64,000 bases of DNA from Serilophus lunatus (Eukaryota; Chordata; Aves; Passeriformes; Eurylaimidae). The notes under the pieces are model-generated. The model saw only the letters and a program-made list of their open reading frames with translations. It did no database searches and was not told the DNA's origin. Positions 40,501 to 51,400 of this stretch are shown piece by piece. The stretch lies in NCBI GenBank assembly GCA_013399895.1, contig VXBA01001787.1, positions 448,812 through 512,811 on the forward strand, written 5' to 3'. Within the stretch, counting starts at the first letter, position 1. Every line of letters starts with the position of its first letter. The translations under genes were made by a program, and so were the position numbers.

Positions 40501-43500
40501 AGTATCTAGGAACTGAGGCATGCAGGCTCCCCCTACAATTTTTTTTTGTTTATGTTCTTACAAGCACAAACTTTCATTAGCAAAACCCACCAATGGCACC
40601 AGCCCCAGTCCCTTGAATGACCTTGTCCAGCTCCTGCCCAAGTGAACCCCTCCCTGGCCACCCCTGCTTTCCAGCCAAGTGTCAGAAACATTTGATGCAC
40701 CAAAACCCTATATTTTCCCTGTCCTTGCTTTGACATGCAGGCTCTGTCAAACCCCTTTTTTAATGTGCCAGGGCCTGGCAGGTCCTTGCTGCTCTCTCAT
40801 GCTCTTAGTCTCGACCATCACTCTTGGATGACAGCAGCCCTGTGCAGGAGCCAGCTGCCAGTTCCTGACAGGTGCTCCCCTCCCTGTGGAATCTGCAGCA
40901 GACCAGTTCCTGCTGTTGTGTTGGGATGCCTTCATGTGCATCCATGGGATTCTGGTGGATGCTCACCTTAGGGATTGTTTGCAGTGACATATGGTTTTAC
41001 TTCCAGGTGACTTCTGTGGTGTGAACCACTGTCAGAATGGGGGCACATGCCTAACTGGGATTAATGAGGCCCCTTTCTTCTGCATCTGCCCCGAGGGCTA
41101 CGTTGGGATTGACTGCAATGAGACAGAGAAAGGTGAGGAGGTGACCCTCTTGCAGGTGCTCCATGAAGGCCAGGAGCCTAGCAGGAAGTTAGTGTGCCTT
41201 TGTTGTGGCCCTGCACCACTGGCCCTGGGGTCCAGCCCTGCTGATGGGCACATAGAGTAGAGATCCAAGCAGGGTACAGTGACAGGATACACCTGGGGAA
41301 AAGGCAATGTCTTTGGGGAGTGGCAGCCCACTGGATGCTCTTATTTTCCACATATGCCTATATTACAGCTATTTTCTCCCTTCCCCAGGCCCCTGCCACC
41401 CCAATCCTTGCCACAACAATGGCGAGTGCCAGCTGGTCCCAAACCGGGGGGATGTCTTCACTGACTACATCTGCAAATGCCCTGCGGGGTATGATGGAGT
41501 GCACTGCCAGAACAGTGAGTATGGTACTGTCAGGGGGCCAGGAGAGGCTACTTGTCCACTAAGGGCTTGGGAACCCCTTGGGCAGCTCCAGGGTGAAAAT
41601 GAGGGTATTGGCAGCTGTGTCTGTGTGGGACACCAGGGTGTGTCAGGGACCACGGGCTGTTTTGGAACTTGCAGTGTGGCGGGAAGGACCATGGCACGGG
41701 TACATGCTGTGTCTTAGTGTTACTCTGCGTCTCCAGAGGGACACAGTTCCTCAAGTAATGAGACAAGGAGTGCCTCAAGGTTCAGCCTGCTCCATCTGGG
41801 CTTCCAGCCTTAAGTTTCCTGATGCAGCCATGTTGCTGCACTCAGTGGGGACATGGCATGGACATAACCTTGGGTTAGAGCTTCAACCTGTGCCACCCTA
41901 TCAGGAGGGTCTCTGCCATGGCCCTTGCTCAGGGAACACTTCTCCCACTCCTCCCACTGCACTGAATCAGGGATCTCCTCTCTGGGACTGGTTCTGGCAT
42001 CTCTTCTCTGGGACTGGTTCTGGGATCGCCTGCTGAGCTTCTCCACTCTGTCTTCTAGACAAAAATGAGTGCTCCTCCCAACCTTGTAAAAATGGAGGCA
42101 TCTGCCTGGACCTGGATGGTGACTACACCTGCAAGTGTCCTTCTCCGTTCTTGGGGAAGACCTGCCATGTCCGTAAGTCCCTGGCACTTATGGAATTCCC
42201 TTTTCTTCCCTGTTCCCCACTGCTCTGTCCCTCATTGCCAGTGTGCCCAGGAGAGATGTCACCAGCTGGTTTAGGGGATCTAGAGGGCAGCTGTGAGTGA
42301 TGGTGTGCTGGCTGTCCTTGATGCTAGCAGGCCTGGTCCTGGTGGAGGGAAAATCTTCAGGAAGGTGCTGTCTTCTCTGTGGGGCTGCCTCAGGATGGCC
42401 TTTTCCCAGCCAAGGTGCTGTGCATCTGAGGGATTGATGGATGATGTAGTTTTGGATGAGGGCTGAGGAGGAGAGGACATCTTGAGGACACCCAGGTCTG
42501 AGGGTTGGCCTCCATCTCCTGCTCAATTCCCTGAAAGGAAACAAATAACCCCTAGTTCTGCTCCCTGTTCGCTGTTGCTCTTTGGTCCTGATCTCCCCAC
42601 TACCCCCAGGCTGTGCCGTTCTCTTGGGCATGGAAGGAGGAGCCATCTCTGATGCTCAGCTCTCAGCATCCTCTGTCTACTATGGCTTCCTTGGCCTCCA
42701 GCGCTGGGGGCCAGAGCTTGCCCGCCTCAACAACCATGGCATTGTCAATGCCTGGACTTCCAGCAACTACGACAAGAGCCCCTGGATCCAGGTACCTGGG
42801 GCAGGACTGGGAGGACTAGGATAGAGAGTAGCTCCAGTAGCCATAACTGGTCTTGCAGTGCTGCTGTCACAGGATTTCCCTGCTCCTGCTGGCAAATGCA
42901 GGGCTAAATTGCTGCAGCAAGGTGCCACCAAGGAGCATCTTGGGGTGTGCCTGGGGAAGGCAGGTCCATTGCAGGAAGATGGGGGTGGGGATCCGTGGTC
43001 TGCCCACCATGGGATGCAAGGATGGAGGGATAGAGGGCTTTTGCCTGGAGGAAGTCACAGTGCCCTGGGCAGCCTCTCTCCTGATTCTGATGCTGAGCAT
43101 GAGCCTACCCTCCTATCCAGGCTTGATGGTGCTAGCGTGTGCAGGGGCTGTGCACCCCATGCATGCTGTGCCCTGCTCATCCTCCCTCCTCCCCTCCACA
43201 GGCCAACCTGCTGCGGAAGATGCGGCTGAGCGGGATCATCACACAGGGTGCACGCCGTGTGGGGCAGCAGGAGTTTGTCCGTGCCTACAAAGTCGCCTAC
43301 AGCCTGGATGGGCGAGAGTTCACCTTCTTCAAGGATGAGAAGCAGAACGTGGACAAGGTGGGCTGCAATGTTCTGCATAGGGGATGTCTCAGCTCCCTCC
43401 ACCTGTCAGTGCTGTGGACACTGAGGTGGCTGTGAACTGCATCCCAAACTGTCCCCATATGTGGGAAAATGCTTTTGACCTGAGGCAAAGCTGAGCTGGT

Positions 43501-46500
43501 AAACATCCTAACAGCGAGATGGCACAGGCAGTTCCAGCACTGAGCAGTACTCTCTGCCTCTGTTTAATTGACCATAATAAGCACAACCAAAGAAGCAGCG
43601 CTGACTTATTTGGGTTGTTCAGATAATATCTCTGTCACTGACACACTGTGGGAACTGGGCATGGTCTGGGAGAGCTGGGTGGCTCAGTTGTGTGTCTGCG
43701 CAGAGCACGAGTTGACAGTATGTCTCTCAAAGCAGGAATTCTTGTAGATTGCAGGGCTCTCCACTCTCAGTTCTTTATGGCAAGTGTCTCCTGGTGGTTT
43801 TTAAGCATCCAGAGAATCATTTGGAGTATCTGCTTTGCTTTAAAAACCAGAAAAATTCCTCATTTTTTCTGCAGCAGTGAGAAAAAATACATGAACGTAA
43901 AACGTGACGATTTGCTATGTTAAAAAGAAAGAAGCAAGCCATCTCTATGCTTGTCATGATTTGAGGAACATTGTGGTAGTAGGAGAGAGTGGGTGTTGCT
44001 GCATATGTGACTCGCTGGGGGTGAGGATGAAGCAAGGAATGTTGCAAAGCTCTGTTGAGAGTGTTGAAGCTGCTGCCGAGTCATGTACTGCTCCAGGGCC
44101 CGAAAGCAGAGCCCAGCTTTCTCCTGTCCGCCTTTCTGCCATTGGCAGTGCTGAGGTCTGCGCAAGGGATTTGATGCAGGAGGTTATGGGATGGCTGGGC
44201 CACTCAGCCCTGCTCACTGTTGCAGGTTTTTGAGGGAAACATGGACTACGGCACCATGCGGACCAACATGTTCAATCCTCCCATCACGGCCCAGTTCATC
44301 CGCATCTATCCCGTGACGTGCCGCCGTGCCTGCACTCTGCGCTTTGAGCTCATTGGCTGCGAGATGAATGGTAAAAGTTGGTGACTCTCCTCTCCTCGGG
44401 TTCCTCAGGGCAGGGGGTGACACAGGGCAGGGCATCATCCCGTGTCCTGATTCTGATCCCCCAGGACAAGGGATTTGTCAGTGCTTGTTTTTCCTCAAGC
44501 ACATGCCTAGAAATACCCTGGAGTGCGTTTGGGGAGCACAAGCCGTTAATCCCACCGGCTCAGCCAGTTTGAGCTGCATTCTCATGCTGCTAACACCTTC
44601 CCAAGCCGGGACTTTTTGTTGTGCCCCCCTTCCCGTCCGAGCTGTGAACCGGCTGCTTTTTCTGCCGGAGAGCTTGAAAAACACCAGAGGATCAAAGTCC
44701 TCTGGGAAACGTGAGAGGTGAGCCCTTTCCCTGTGCCTCCCGCATTCCCGCCCTGTGGCATATCCCTGGCAGCTGAACAGGACTCGTGTGTCAGCATGAG
44801 AGTGGGATGCTGTGGGAGCTTGGGTCCTGTCCTGCTGCTGTGTTGGTATAGTGTCATCTGTGCTTTTGGCTGGGGATGTCTTTGCATTACTCTCTTCATT
44901 CATTAAAACATCCTCTTCTGCCTTCTTCCTAAGATTTCTGTATTCCAGGGCTGTGCTGTGGGGACATCTGCTCCTCTCTGCAGCAGGAGGCACTGTGAGC
45001 CAAGGAATAGCTGGGAGCTAAAAGTCCTGGGAAAAGGCCACACTGTGCCTCTGCTGAGCGTTTCCCTGGCTGGCCCTGTTGCTGCTCTAGGCAGCATGGA
45101 GATGTGGGAATATGGGGATGGCTTCTGGCCATCTGTGGGGTTTTGCTTCAGCATCTGTGGGGTTTTACTGGTGACGGTTCGGTGAACTCTTTCCTTTTCA
45201 CTGCCTGTGTCAACTGTTGTGTTACAGTGTATTTCAACACGGCAGGTTGCTCGGAACCTCTGGGCATGAAATCCCGCTTGATCTCCGACCAGCAGATCAC
45301 AGCTTCCAGTGTCTTCAAGACCTGGGGCATCGATGCCTTTACCTGGCACCCCCATTATGCTCGCCTGGACATGACGGGCAAAACCAATGCCTGGACTGCA
45401 CTCCACAATGGCCAGGATGAGTGGCTGCAGGTAGGTCTCTAGGCCCTCCCTCTGTAACCTCAAGGCTCCTCCCCAGGGGTCACCTTCTGAGCTGAGGTGG
45501 CTGGAAAGAGGATGGGCACAATGGGAAACACTGGGTAGAGCTTCTGGGATAGTGTGGCCAGAGCCTTGCTGTGGGGCATGCAGCCCAGCAGTGAACTCCT
45601 TGAGCTGAGATCAGGGGGGCAGGTCAGGATTGGACCACAGCCACTGGTTCTTAACAGCAGTCCTGGAGCTCTGGGTCAGGGTGTGCTGTTTCTGTACCTT
45701 GTTGTGGGATGCATCAAGCCTACAAGCACCCCAGTTCTGCATCACCCCCTCAGAAAGTGCCATCCCAACTTGGGATGGCCGTCCCACGACCATCTGGCTG
45801 CACAGGACACAATGTTTTTGTTTAGCAGGAGAAGATCAGGTTTGCTTTTCTCTTCCCAGTCTGGAATGGAAACAAATAGTTTTGAAATTTCCTTCTCAGT
45901 TTCCTTTCCTCTTCTGTTTTTATACTTTTCACATGATTCCATGACATAATAGGACAAAGCAGTTTAGATATTTGTCCTGCTTTTTATTTGGGGAATGATT
46001 AAAAGCAGCTGCTTCACAGACCTAAATAAACCAGCTTATCAAAATGTTGACTGATGGGGTCGGGATGACACGCTGAGTTGGGCTGTTGCACCACAGGCAG
46101 CCTGTTTGTGTATGTATGCATAGATTTACATGTATACTCAGGATTTATGTTGTATAGTTGTAACTGCCCTTGATGAGCTTAAAAAAAGAATTAAATTAAG
46201 GAGGCTTTCATCTTCCTTGCTGGTTTGCCCTGTGCCAGCCGCAGTAGCGCAGCGTGGCAGAGTAAAGAGAATAGAAACCATTTCACTTAGAACCCAAATG
46301 TCAGACTGTGCTGAACTGCATATTTTCTCAGCCAAAATTATTTTCCAGTGGAAATGCATTTCCTCTGGGAATCCTTTATTTTTTCTGAATTGAGATATTT
46401 TGCTGTCATTCCCATGTTGACGTTTTCAGCAAAAAATGTGGAGGTGGTGTCATGGGCAAGGGAACTGAGACAGTGGGTATGCACCCACTTTTGATTGCTT

Positions 46501-47134
46501 TGAGAGATGCTGTGAATGTTGAACGATCAAATATTTCACAGTAGATTTTTATTAGTTCCTCTGGCATTGGGGTGGGGGTCAAGTGGTGTTTTTCCATTCT
46601 TGACCCTTGAGAGGCAGCTCATCCTGCATACCTCTGGACATGCAGGATACTGTAGGGTGAGAGCACCATTTCTGCAAAGGAGTTGTGATGAGCCTTGTCT
46701 CCATGCCAGATTGATCTCCGGGACCAGAAGAAGGTGACAGGAATCATCACACAAGGAGCCCGTGACTTTGGGCACATCCAGTATGTGGCAGCCTACAAGG
46801 TGGCCTACAGTGACAATGGAACATCCTGGACCCTATACCGGGATGGCCAGACAAACAGCACCAAGGTGAGTGGGTGTGAGGAGGGCAAGGTGGGCAATGA
46901 CCTCCTAGGACTTGGGAATACCATGGTGGGGAGGAGTGGGTGGTGGTGGGAAAGTCCCAGCAGTGCTGACACACACCTTTCCCCTCCTAGATCTTCCATG
47001 GGAACAGTGACAACTACTCACACAAGAAGAATGTGTTCGACGTGCCCTTCTACGCCCGCTTTGTCCGCATCCTGCCTGTGGCTTGGCACAACCGCATCAC
47101 CCTGCGCGTGGAGCTGCTGGGCTGCGACGAGTAG
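37500..47134 (+). CDS. MFGE8: MFGE8 lactadherin, complete coding region (three EGF domains, two discoidin domains)
   Basis: Ten exons, join(37500..37572, 41007..41132, 41389..41514, 42059..42172, 42610..42791, 43202..43357, 44226..44370, 45228..45430, 46710..46865, 46991..47134), give 1425 nt and 474 residues with GT-AG introns and consistent phases. Residues 1-23 are a signal peptide. Then come EGF1 (25-66), EGF2 (67-108) with integrin-binding RGD at residues 86-88, and EGF3 (109-146) with a calcium-binding consensus. Discoidin C1 (148-304) and C2 (315-472) are each closed by a terminal Cys pair. The C2 spike W-G-I-D-A-F-T-W resembles the phosphatidylserine-inserting loop of mammalian lactadherin. 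Known role: a secreted bridge between apoptotic-cell phosphatidylserine and phagocyte integrins. Human MFGE8 has one EGF and mouse two, so the extra domain is notable. EDIL3 has the same layout, but HAPLN3/ACAN linkage favours MFGE8. Confidence 0.95.
37605..37975. repeat. Degenerate minisatellite in MFGE8 intron 1
   Basis: Many imperfect copies of a unit close to GGGGATCYGGAGTGCAG, about 16-35 bp apart, begin about 35 bp after the exon 1 donor. Unit length and sequence vary, so this is an old or slippage-prone array. Confidence 0.8.
39775..40327 (+). mobile_element. Solo LTR of an avian endogenous retrovirus
   Basis: A 553 bp block begins TGTGGTGGGTTGAC and ends CTATACCA, so it has TG...CA ends. 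It is flanked by the same bases on both sides, tggg at 39771-39774 and 40328-40331, extendable to atggg if the end is set one base earlier. I recognise the ends and the repeated CCATGGGCTGCAG-type words as a bird LTR family, by recall and not by search. No gag, pol or env sequence is present, so it is a recombination-derived solo LTR. It lies in sense orientation in MFGE8 intron 1, if the recalled consensus direction is right. Confidence 0.75.
41007..41132 (+). CDS. MFGE8: MFGE8 exon 2, EGF-like domain 1
   Basis: Encodes residues 25-66 with six EGF cysteines (28, 33, 39, 50, 52, 61) and the CPEGYVGIDC ending. It lacks the calcium-binding pattern. A possible N-glycosylation sequon NET lies at residue 62. 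Both ends are phase 1. Confidence 0.95.
41389..41514 (+). CDS. MFGE8: MFGE8 exon 3, EGF-like domain 2 with RGD
   Basis: Encodes residues 67-108. The RGD triplet (bases 41445-41453) sits in the loop between the third and fourth cysteines, where alpha-v integrins bind in lactadherin and EDIL3. The exon has the same length and phase as exon 2, as expected for a shuffled EGF module. Confidence 0.95.
41515..42058 (+). other. MFGE8: MFGE8 intron 3
   Basis: 544 bp. Near the 3' end, 41971-42022 is a two-copy 26 bp tandem repeat around TCTGGGACTGGTTCTG. Nothing else is seen. Confidence 0.85.
42059..42172 (+). CDS. MFGE8: MFGE8 exon 4, EGF-like domain 3 (calcium-binding type)
   Basis: Encodes residues 109-146 starting NKNECSSQPCKNGG, with CLDLDGDYTC. 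This fits the calcium-binding and Asp/Asn-hydroxylation consensus. Acceptor CTAG and donor GTAAGT are strong, and the exon keeps phase 1 at both ends, so it could be skipped without a frameshift. This domain is absent from the mammalian MFGE8 forms I know. Confidence 0.92.
42173..42609 (+). other. MFGE8: MFGE8 intron 4
   Basis: 437 bp between EGF3 and C1 exons, with no further feature. Confidence 0.85.
42610..42791 (+). CDS. MFGE8: MFGE8 exon 5, discoidin C1 start
   Basis: Encodes residues 147-207, including the opening cysteine at 148, GMEGGAISDAQLSASS and NAWTSSNYDKSPWIQ, the hallmark start of an F5/8-type C domain. The donor is GTACCT. Confidence 0.95.
42792..43201 (+). other. MFGE8: MFGE8 intron 5
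   Basis: 410 bp with no feature seen. Confidence 0.85.
43202..43357 (+). CDS. MFGE8: MFGE8 exon 6, discoidin C1 middle
   Basis: Encodes residues 208-259 with SGIITQGARRVGQQEFV and YKVAYSLDGREF, core strands of the C1 beta barrel. Both ends are phase 0. Confidence 0.95.
43358..44225 (+). other. MFGE8: MFGE8 intron 6
   Basis: 868 bp with no feature seen. Confidence 0.85.
44226..44370 (+). CDS. MFGE8: MFGE8 exon 7, discoidin C1 end
   Basis: Encodes residues 260-307 with VFEGNMDYGTMRTNMFNPP and the closing cysteine in FELIGCEM (residue 304). It ends in phase 1. Confidence 0.95.
44371..45227 (+). other. MFGE8: MFGE8 intron 7
   Basis: 857 bp between the C1 and C2 halves of the gene, with no feature seen. 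Confidence 0.85.
45228..45430 (+). CDS. MFGE8: MFGE8 exon 8, discoidin C2 start
   Basis: Encodes residues 308-375 with the opening cysteine at 315, the W-G-I-D-A-F-T-W membrane-insertion spike and NAWTALHNGQDEWLQ. The donor is GTAGGT. Confidence 0.95.
45431..46709 (+). other. MFGE8: MFGE8 intron 8
   Basis: 1.28 kb, AT-rich in its second half, with no feature seen. Confidence 0.85.
46710..46865 (+). CDS. MFGE8: MFGE8 exon 9, discoidin C2 middle
   Basis: Encodes residues 376-427 with VTGIITQGARDFGHIQYV. Two N-glycosylation sequons, NGT and NST, lie near its end. The 156 nt length equals that of exon 6, reflecting duplication of the C domain. Confidence 0.95.
46991..47134 (+). CDS. MFGE8: MFGE8 exon 10, discoidin C2 end and stop
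   Basis: Encodes residues 428-474, ending LRVELLGCDE then TAG at 47132-47134. The closing C2 cysteine is residue 472. The intron before it is only 125 bp. Confidence 0.95.
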   Translation: MFHGNSDNYSHKKNVFDVPFYARFVRILPVAWHNRITLRVELLGCDE

Positions 47135-48420
47135 GCGCGGGGTGGAAGGATGGGGCTGCTCTTCCCCGACACTTGGCCTGCGCCCTGCCTGCCCCTGCCC
47201 GCTCCTGCTCTTATCTCACACCCCCTTCCCTGTGCCCCACACTCGGGAGGCAGCTGAGAGGGCTCCCCTGCTCTGCGTTGGTGCTGGGGCTGCAGCACTG
47301 CACTTGAAGATGGGATGTGGGGATAGCTCCTGTCTTTTTGCCTTGCCAGCCAGGGCTGAGATCCCCTCCTGCAGCTGGGACTTGGCTGGGGGACCCTCTC
47401 CTGCAACTGGGGCTTCCTTGACGGTCCCCATCCTGAAAATGGGGCTTTTCTGGGAACCCAGTCCTGCAACCACGGCTTGGCTGTATCCTCCCAACTAAGC
47501 CTGGGGACAAATTTTTTCCCCCTCTTGCTTCTGCTTCCAGCAGAGAGGCTGCAGCCAGTGGTAGTCCTTTGCCTGTGCTGGGTCTCAGGGCTCAACAGAT
47601 TTCAGGGGCTTAGAGCAGGCACCCTGGGCTTGCAGCCTCTGACATCCCTCCTGCTCCCCGCACATCTGCAAGCAGGGGCTCTGAAAAGACGTGGCTGTTG
47701 TTCTCTACCCATTTTGCCAGACCCTGGGTCTCCTTGTCAGCAATGTCAGCACTGCATAGTGTGAGGGGAGTGATGAGATGGCTCCTATCAAGAGGCACTG
47801 GATCCCCACTGCCAGTGGCTCTAACTGCTGTGTGCTTCAGCAGGCACCATGGCTGGCATTTTAGCAGGCACTGCCCGTTCTCCTTCCTGGAGTGCCAGCT
47901 GCAGCATCCTACCAAGTCTCTTCATTGCTGCCATCCCTAGCTTACTGCAGTTTGGGATGCCTGGAAGTCTCTTGTCCCCACAGCCAAGTGGTGACCAGGG
48001 GGACTGTGATCATCTGCAGGGGAGAGATGGCTTCTAGCCACAGGGATGTGGAGAAAAGATGGAAAAGATGATCACTAAACCACCCAAATGCAGCAGGCAG
48101 AGAGCTGTGCCATGACCCTTCTTGTAACATGACTTTTTTCCCTTTTTGTGGGGTGGAGAGGAGCCCCTTGCAATGCTCAAGCCCTCAGGATTAGCTGTAG
48201 GAGATGAGTGAGATGGGGCACCGGCAGGTGGGAGCATGGGCACATGGTCCAGGGCTGGCAGCAATGCTTCCCCTGCCTGCTGGGATGTGAAGTGGCCATG
48301 GGGCTGGGCCAGCAGGAGGTTCGCTTTGGCAAGGGCCAAGGGAACCTGGGTGGGATGGCGATGGCAGCCCTGCTCTGGGGTGTCTCTGACAGTATTAAAA
48401 CCTGCTGAAAGTTTGGGACT
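47135..48420 (+). other. MFGE8: MFGE8 3' UTR (probable extent)
   Basis: Runs from the stop codon to just past the first good poly(A) hexamer. It contains degenerate repeats of about 35 bp at 47362-47490 built on CTCCTGCAACTGGGGCTT. The end is inferred from the hexamer and the GT-rich sequence after it. Confidence 0.5.
48394..48399 (+). terminator. MFGE8: Probable MFGE8 poly(A) signal ATTAAA
   Basis: The common variant hexamer, 1.26 kb after the stop, is followed within 35 bp by GTTTGGGACTGTTGGCTCGTC, a GU-rich element. Confidence 0.5.
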
Positions 48421-51400
48421 GTTGGCTCGTCTGCTCTGTGCCTGCCTGAGAGCCATCTCCCAAAGCCCAGCAGGTCCAGTGATCCCTCAGGATTGCCTAT
48501 GAGCACCCCCTGCACTTTTCCTGCTTTCACAGACCTTCCTATCTCCCTTCCCTGCCTGAAAAACAGGGTATAGGGTTTTGTGTGCATCTTCCCTGCTGCC
48601 TCCACCCTATCACAGCTGTCAGAGCTTGTGCTCGCAGCTGGCCAGGTGCAGTGGGATGGGGCTTGGGGAGGGGAAGCCTCTTTCAGCACCCCACACCCTG
48701 TGTCTCCTCTTTTGGCTTTGATCCTGTAGAAAACCCCAGCTTGGAGTTAGATTGGCTCTAGAGCTGGAGGGAGCTGCCTGTATGGATGTCCCCATCAGAG
48801 TCCCCCTGAGCAGGGCTGAGGAATGAATCCTGTTGGAGCAGGATCCCTCTGCACTGAAAACGGAGTCCCTTGTAGGAAAGGAGCACTGGAATGAGGGCGG
48901 AAAAAATTTGCTTCTCTCCAGTCTTCTGCCACACTGGGCAGGGACCCCTGGGGTTGACACAAATGGCCAAGGACTACCTGCATCCCACCAGAGCTCTGTC
49001 CTCACAGCTCCGGACAACCTTCATGCACATTCCTGTTGCCAGCAGTACCCTACTCAGCATGGAAAATCCCTTCCTCGGGTCCTGCCTGTGGGAGGTGGGC
49101 TCTGCCTGTGGGAGGTGGGCTCTCGCTGTGGGTGCCAGACCCAGGCACCAGAGGGTTGAGGGGGCTGCTGGCAGAGATTGGGCTGAACTCACAGTGGCTG
49201 TGACTTGCTTGGTGACAAATAACAGCCACAGCTAGAGCCAGGGACAAGAGGGGACAATCTGCCTGTTTTACCTCCAGACATGCCACCCTTATCACCGGGA
49301 AGCTGGTGCGGAGATAAAAGCAGTTCACTTCGAGTCCAGCCAAGAGAGCCCTGAGCCAGAGACACGCCAGAGGCTCCATAAGGAGGATGACAGGAGCAGA
49401 TGCCACACATCAGAGCAGGGGATGCCTCCGCAGCCGCTGGCTGCTGGTTCCCTCTGCCTGTTGCTAAACTCCAGGCAAGCCCCTCTGATGGATGCTGAGC
49501 CCCTTCCCAGCCTTGTAGCCTTGTGGCGTTTCCTTCCTGCTCTGGAGCCTCAGGATGGGGGTGTTGGTGAGAGCCAGGGTGCCTTCCATGCTATGCACAG
49601 CCCTTGATGGCTTGTCCCCATTCCTCGGATGCTCTTCCCGGATGTGGCTGGGTTGTTGGAGCAGCAGGAAGGCAGGGATGGCCGGCACGCTGCGGCACCC
49701 TGCTGCCTGCTCAGTCGGCTGCCGATGCTGCCAGCTGCTGCGAGCCGGTTCCTCAGGAAGCAGCCGTCGGGGAGAGCATCCTCTCCCCGCCACCCGGAAA
49801 GCCCAGGACAGATCACAACCTCCTCTATCCTACCAGGAACGTAAGTGTTCCTGCCCAGTTTCAGTGTCGGCAACAGGTTCCTGCTGGAATCATCCTGTGC
49901 AAGCAGTATTTTATGGACAAATCTCTGGTGGGGCCACGGTGGAGCTGTCAGCTGCTGGCTTTGAGGCAGGAAAGACAGGGATGACATTTTTATGGCTCCC
50001 GTTCAGCCAAAAAGCTCAGCCAGCCCTAAACACATGCCCTAAACATGTGCTCCTGGGTCAGAGCTACCCTGACCCTGCACAGCTTTGCTTACTCTAAAAC
50101 CTGTGATACCACTCAGGATTCTCTTCAGGGAGTAGAAAATAAATTTGGGATCATCTCTGAAGCACCAAAAATAGGGTGAGAGGCGAGAAGGAGTGAAGGG
50201 GATTCCTTTTTTCCCCCGGGTTTTCTGGGGGCCATATCCTTCCCCATGCTGCCTGCTCCCTAGGAGGAGGTGGAGGCACAGTTGGCCACATCCAGTCAAG
50301 AGCCATGGCCTAAGGTGATGCCTAAAAGCATCCCTGTCTCCTTCCCTGCTGCCACTCTCCTCTGTAGCTGGCCATGGAGAAGGCAGCACTGTGAGGCTTG
50401 TTCCCCATTTCTCGGCTCTGAAACAATGGGATGGCCATGCCAGGGAACAGTGTGCCCCGACAGGGCTGTCCCTCCGTCTGCATAGCCAGGGAGTCGAGGG
50501 AACCATCCTGATCGCTGGGTTACCAGAACAGAGACAACTTGAGCAAGCTGGTGCAGGGCTGCACTGGTGGCTGGGATGCAGTTGGAATGCAGATGAGATG
50601 CCATCCCATCACCTTCTCTGGCCAAGGGGTGGGGCTGGGGGGACCAGAGACCCTCGGGAAGGATGCAGGGCAGTGCAGTGGCCCCATGCCAGGAGATGTA
50701 ATTGCCCCTGCATTGTGGGCTGTGGGACAGGCTGCTCCAGGCAGGCGAGCAGGCGGCGTGCCCGGCCGTCACACTCCCATGTCCCTGGGCAGTCTGGCTC
50801 CACTGCGTCCCTCCTCGGGGAGGACTGGCAGGCCCAGTGGGTGTGCAGGGAAAAGGAGAACAAGGAAGAGCAGTGCTTCCAGAACCCAGGTCCCAGAGCC
50901 ATCGCCGGTCGGGGTTTCCCACAGGGAAACCGGGCTGCTGTGCCGGCGCTGGCGGCAGATAACACCGTTTCCTCGCCGGCTGCTCCCTATCAATGTGGCG
51001 GCGTCAGGCAGACAAGATCACACCCCGAGCGCTCCGTGCTGGAGGACTGTCAGGATGGGGTCCTGGCCCCCTTCACTCCGCAGCCAGCCTCGAGATGATT
51101 TGTTTTTACACGAGTTGTTTTCTTTCCGGCTTGAAGCCATCCTGCGCGGCGGCAAGAGCTGGACCAGGGCCCCCACGCCTCATTTCCTTGCCATAAAACA
51201 ACAAAGTGGGGAGTGAAGCAGCACACTGGGCTGGGACAGCGGGTCGACGGGTCAGGGCACACGCGGCTTTGTGGTTCCTTCATGTGTTCAGTCCCACTGT
51301 CCACTCCCTGATTGGCATCCCCTGACTGTACTGCTGCCGTGCTGCCCTTCCTGAGGACTTGATGTGGAGCTCTTGGAGCTGGGTCTGCATGTCTATGTGC

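Larger units (their letters stand above)
37573..41006 (+). other. MFGE8: MFGE8 intron 1
   Basis: A 3.4 kb intron that starts inside the CpG island. It holds a degenerate minisatellite (about 37605-37975), a second CpG-rich patch to about 38260 and a solo LTR (39775-40327). No exon is supported. Confidence 0.85.

Noticed and set aside
50296..51216. Overlapping open frames of 208, 235 and 225 codons on both strands.
   Set aside because: They lie in GC-rich DNA poor in stop codons, overlap each other and have no recognisable domain or splice pattern.
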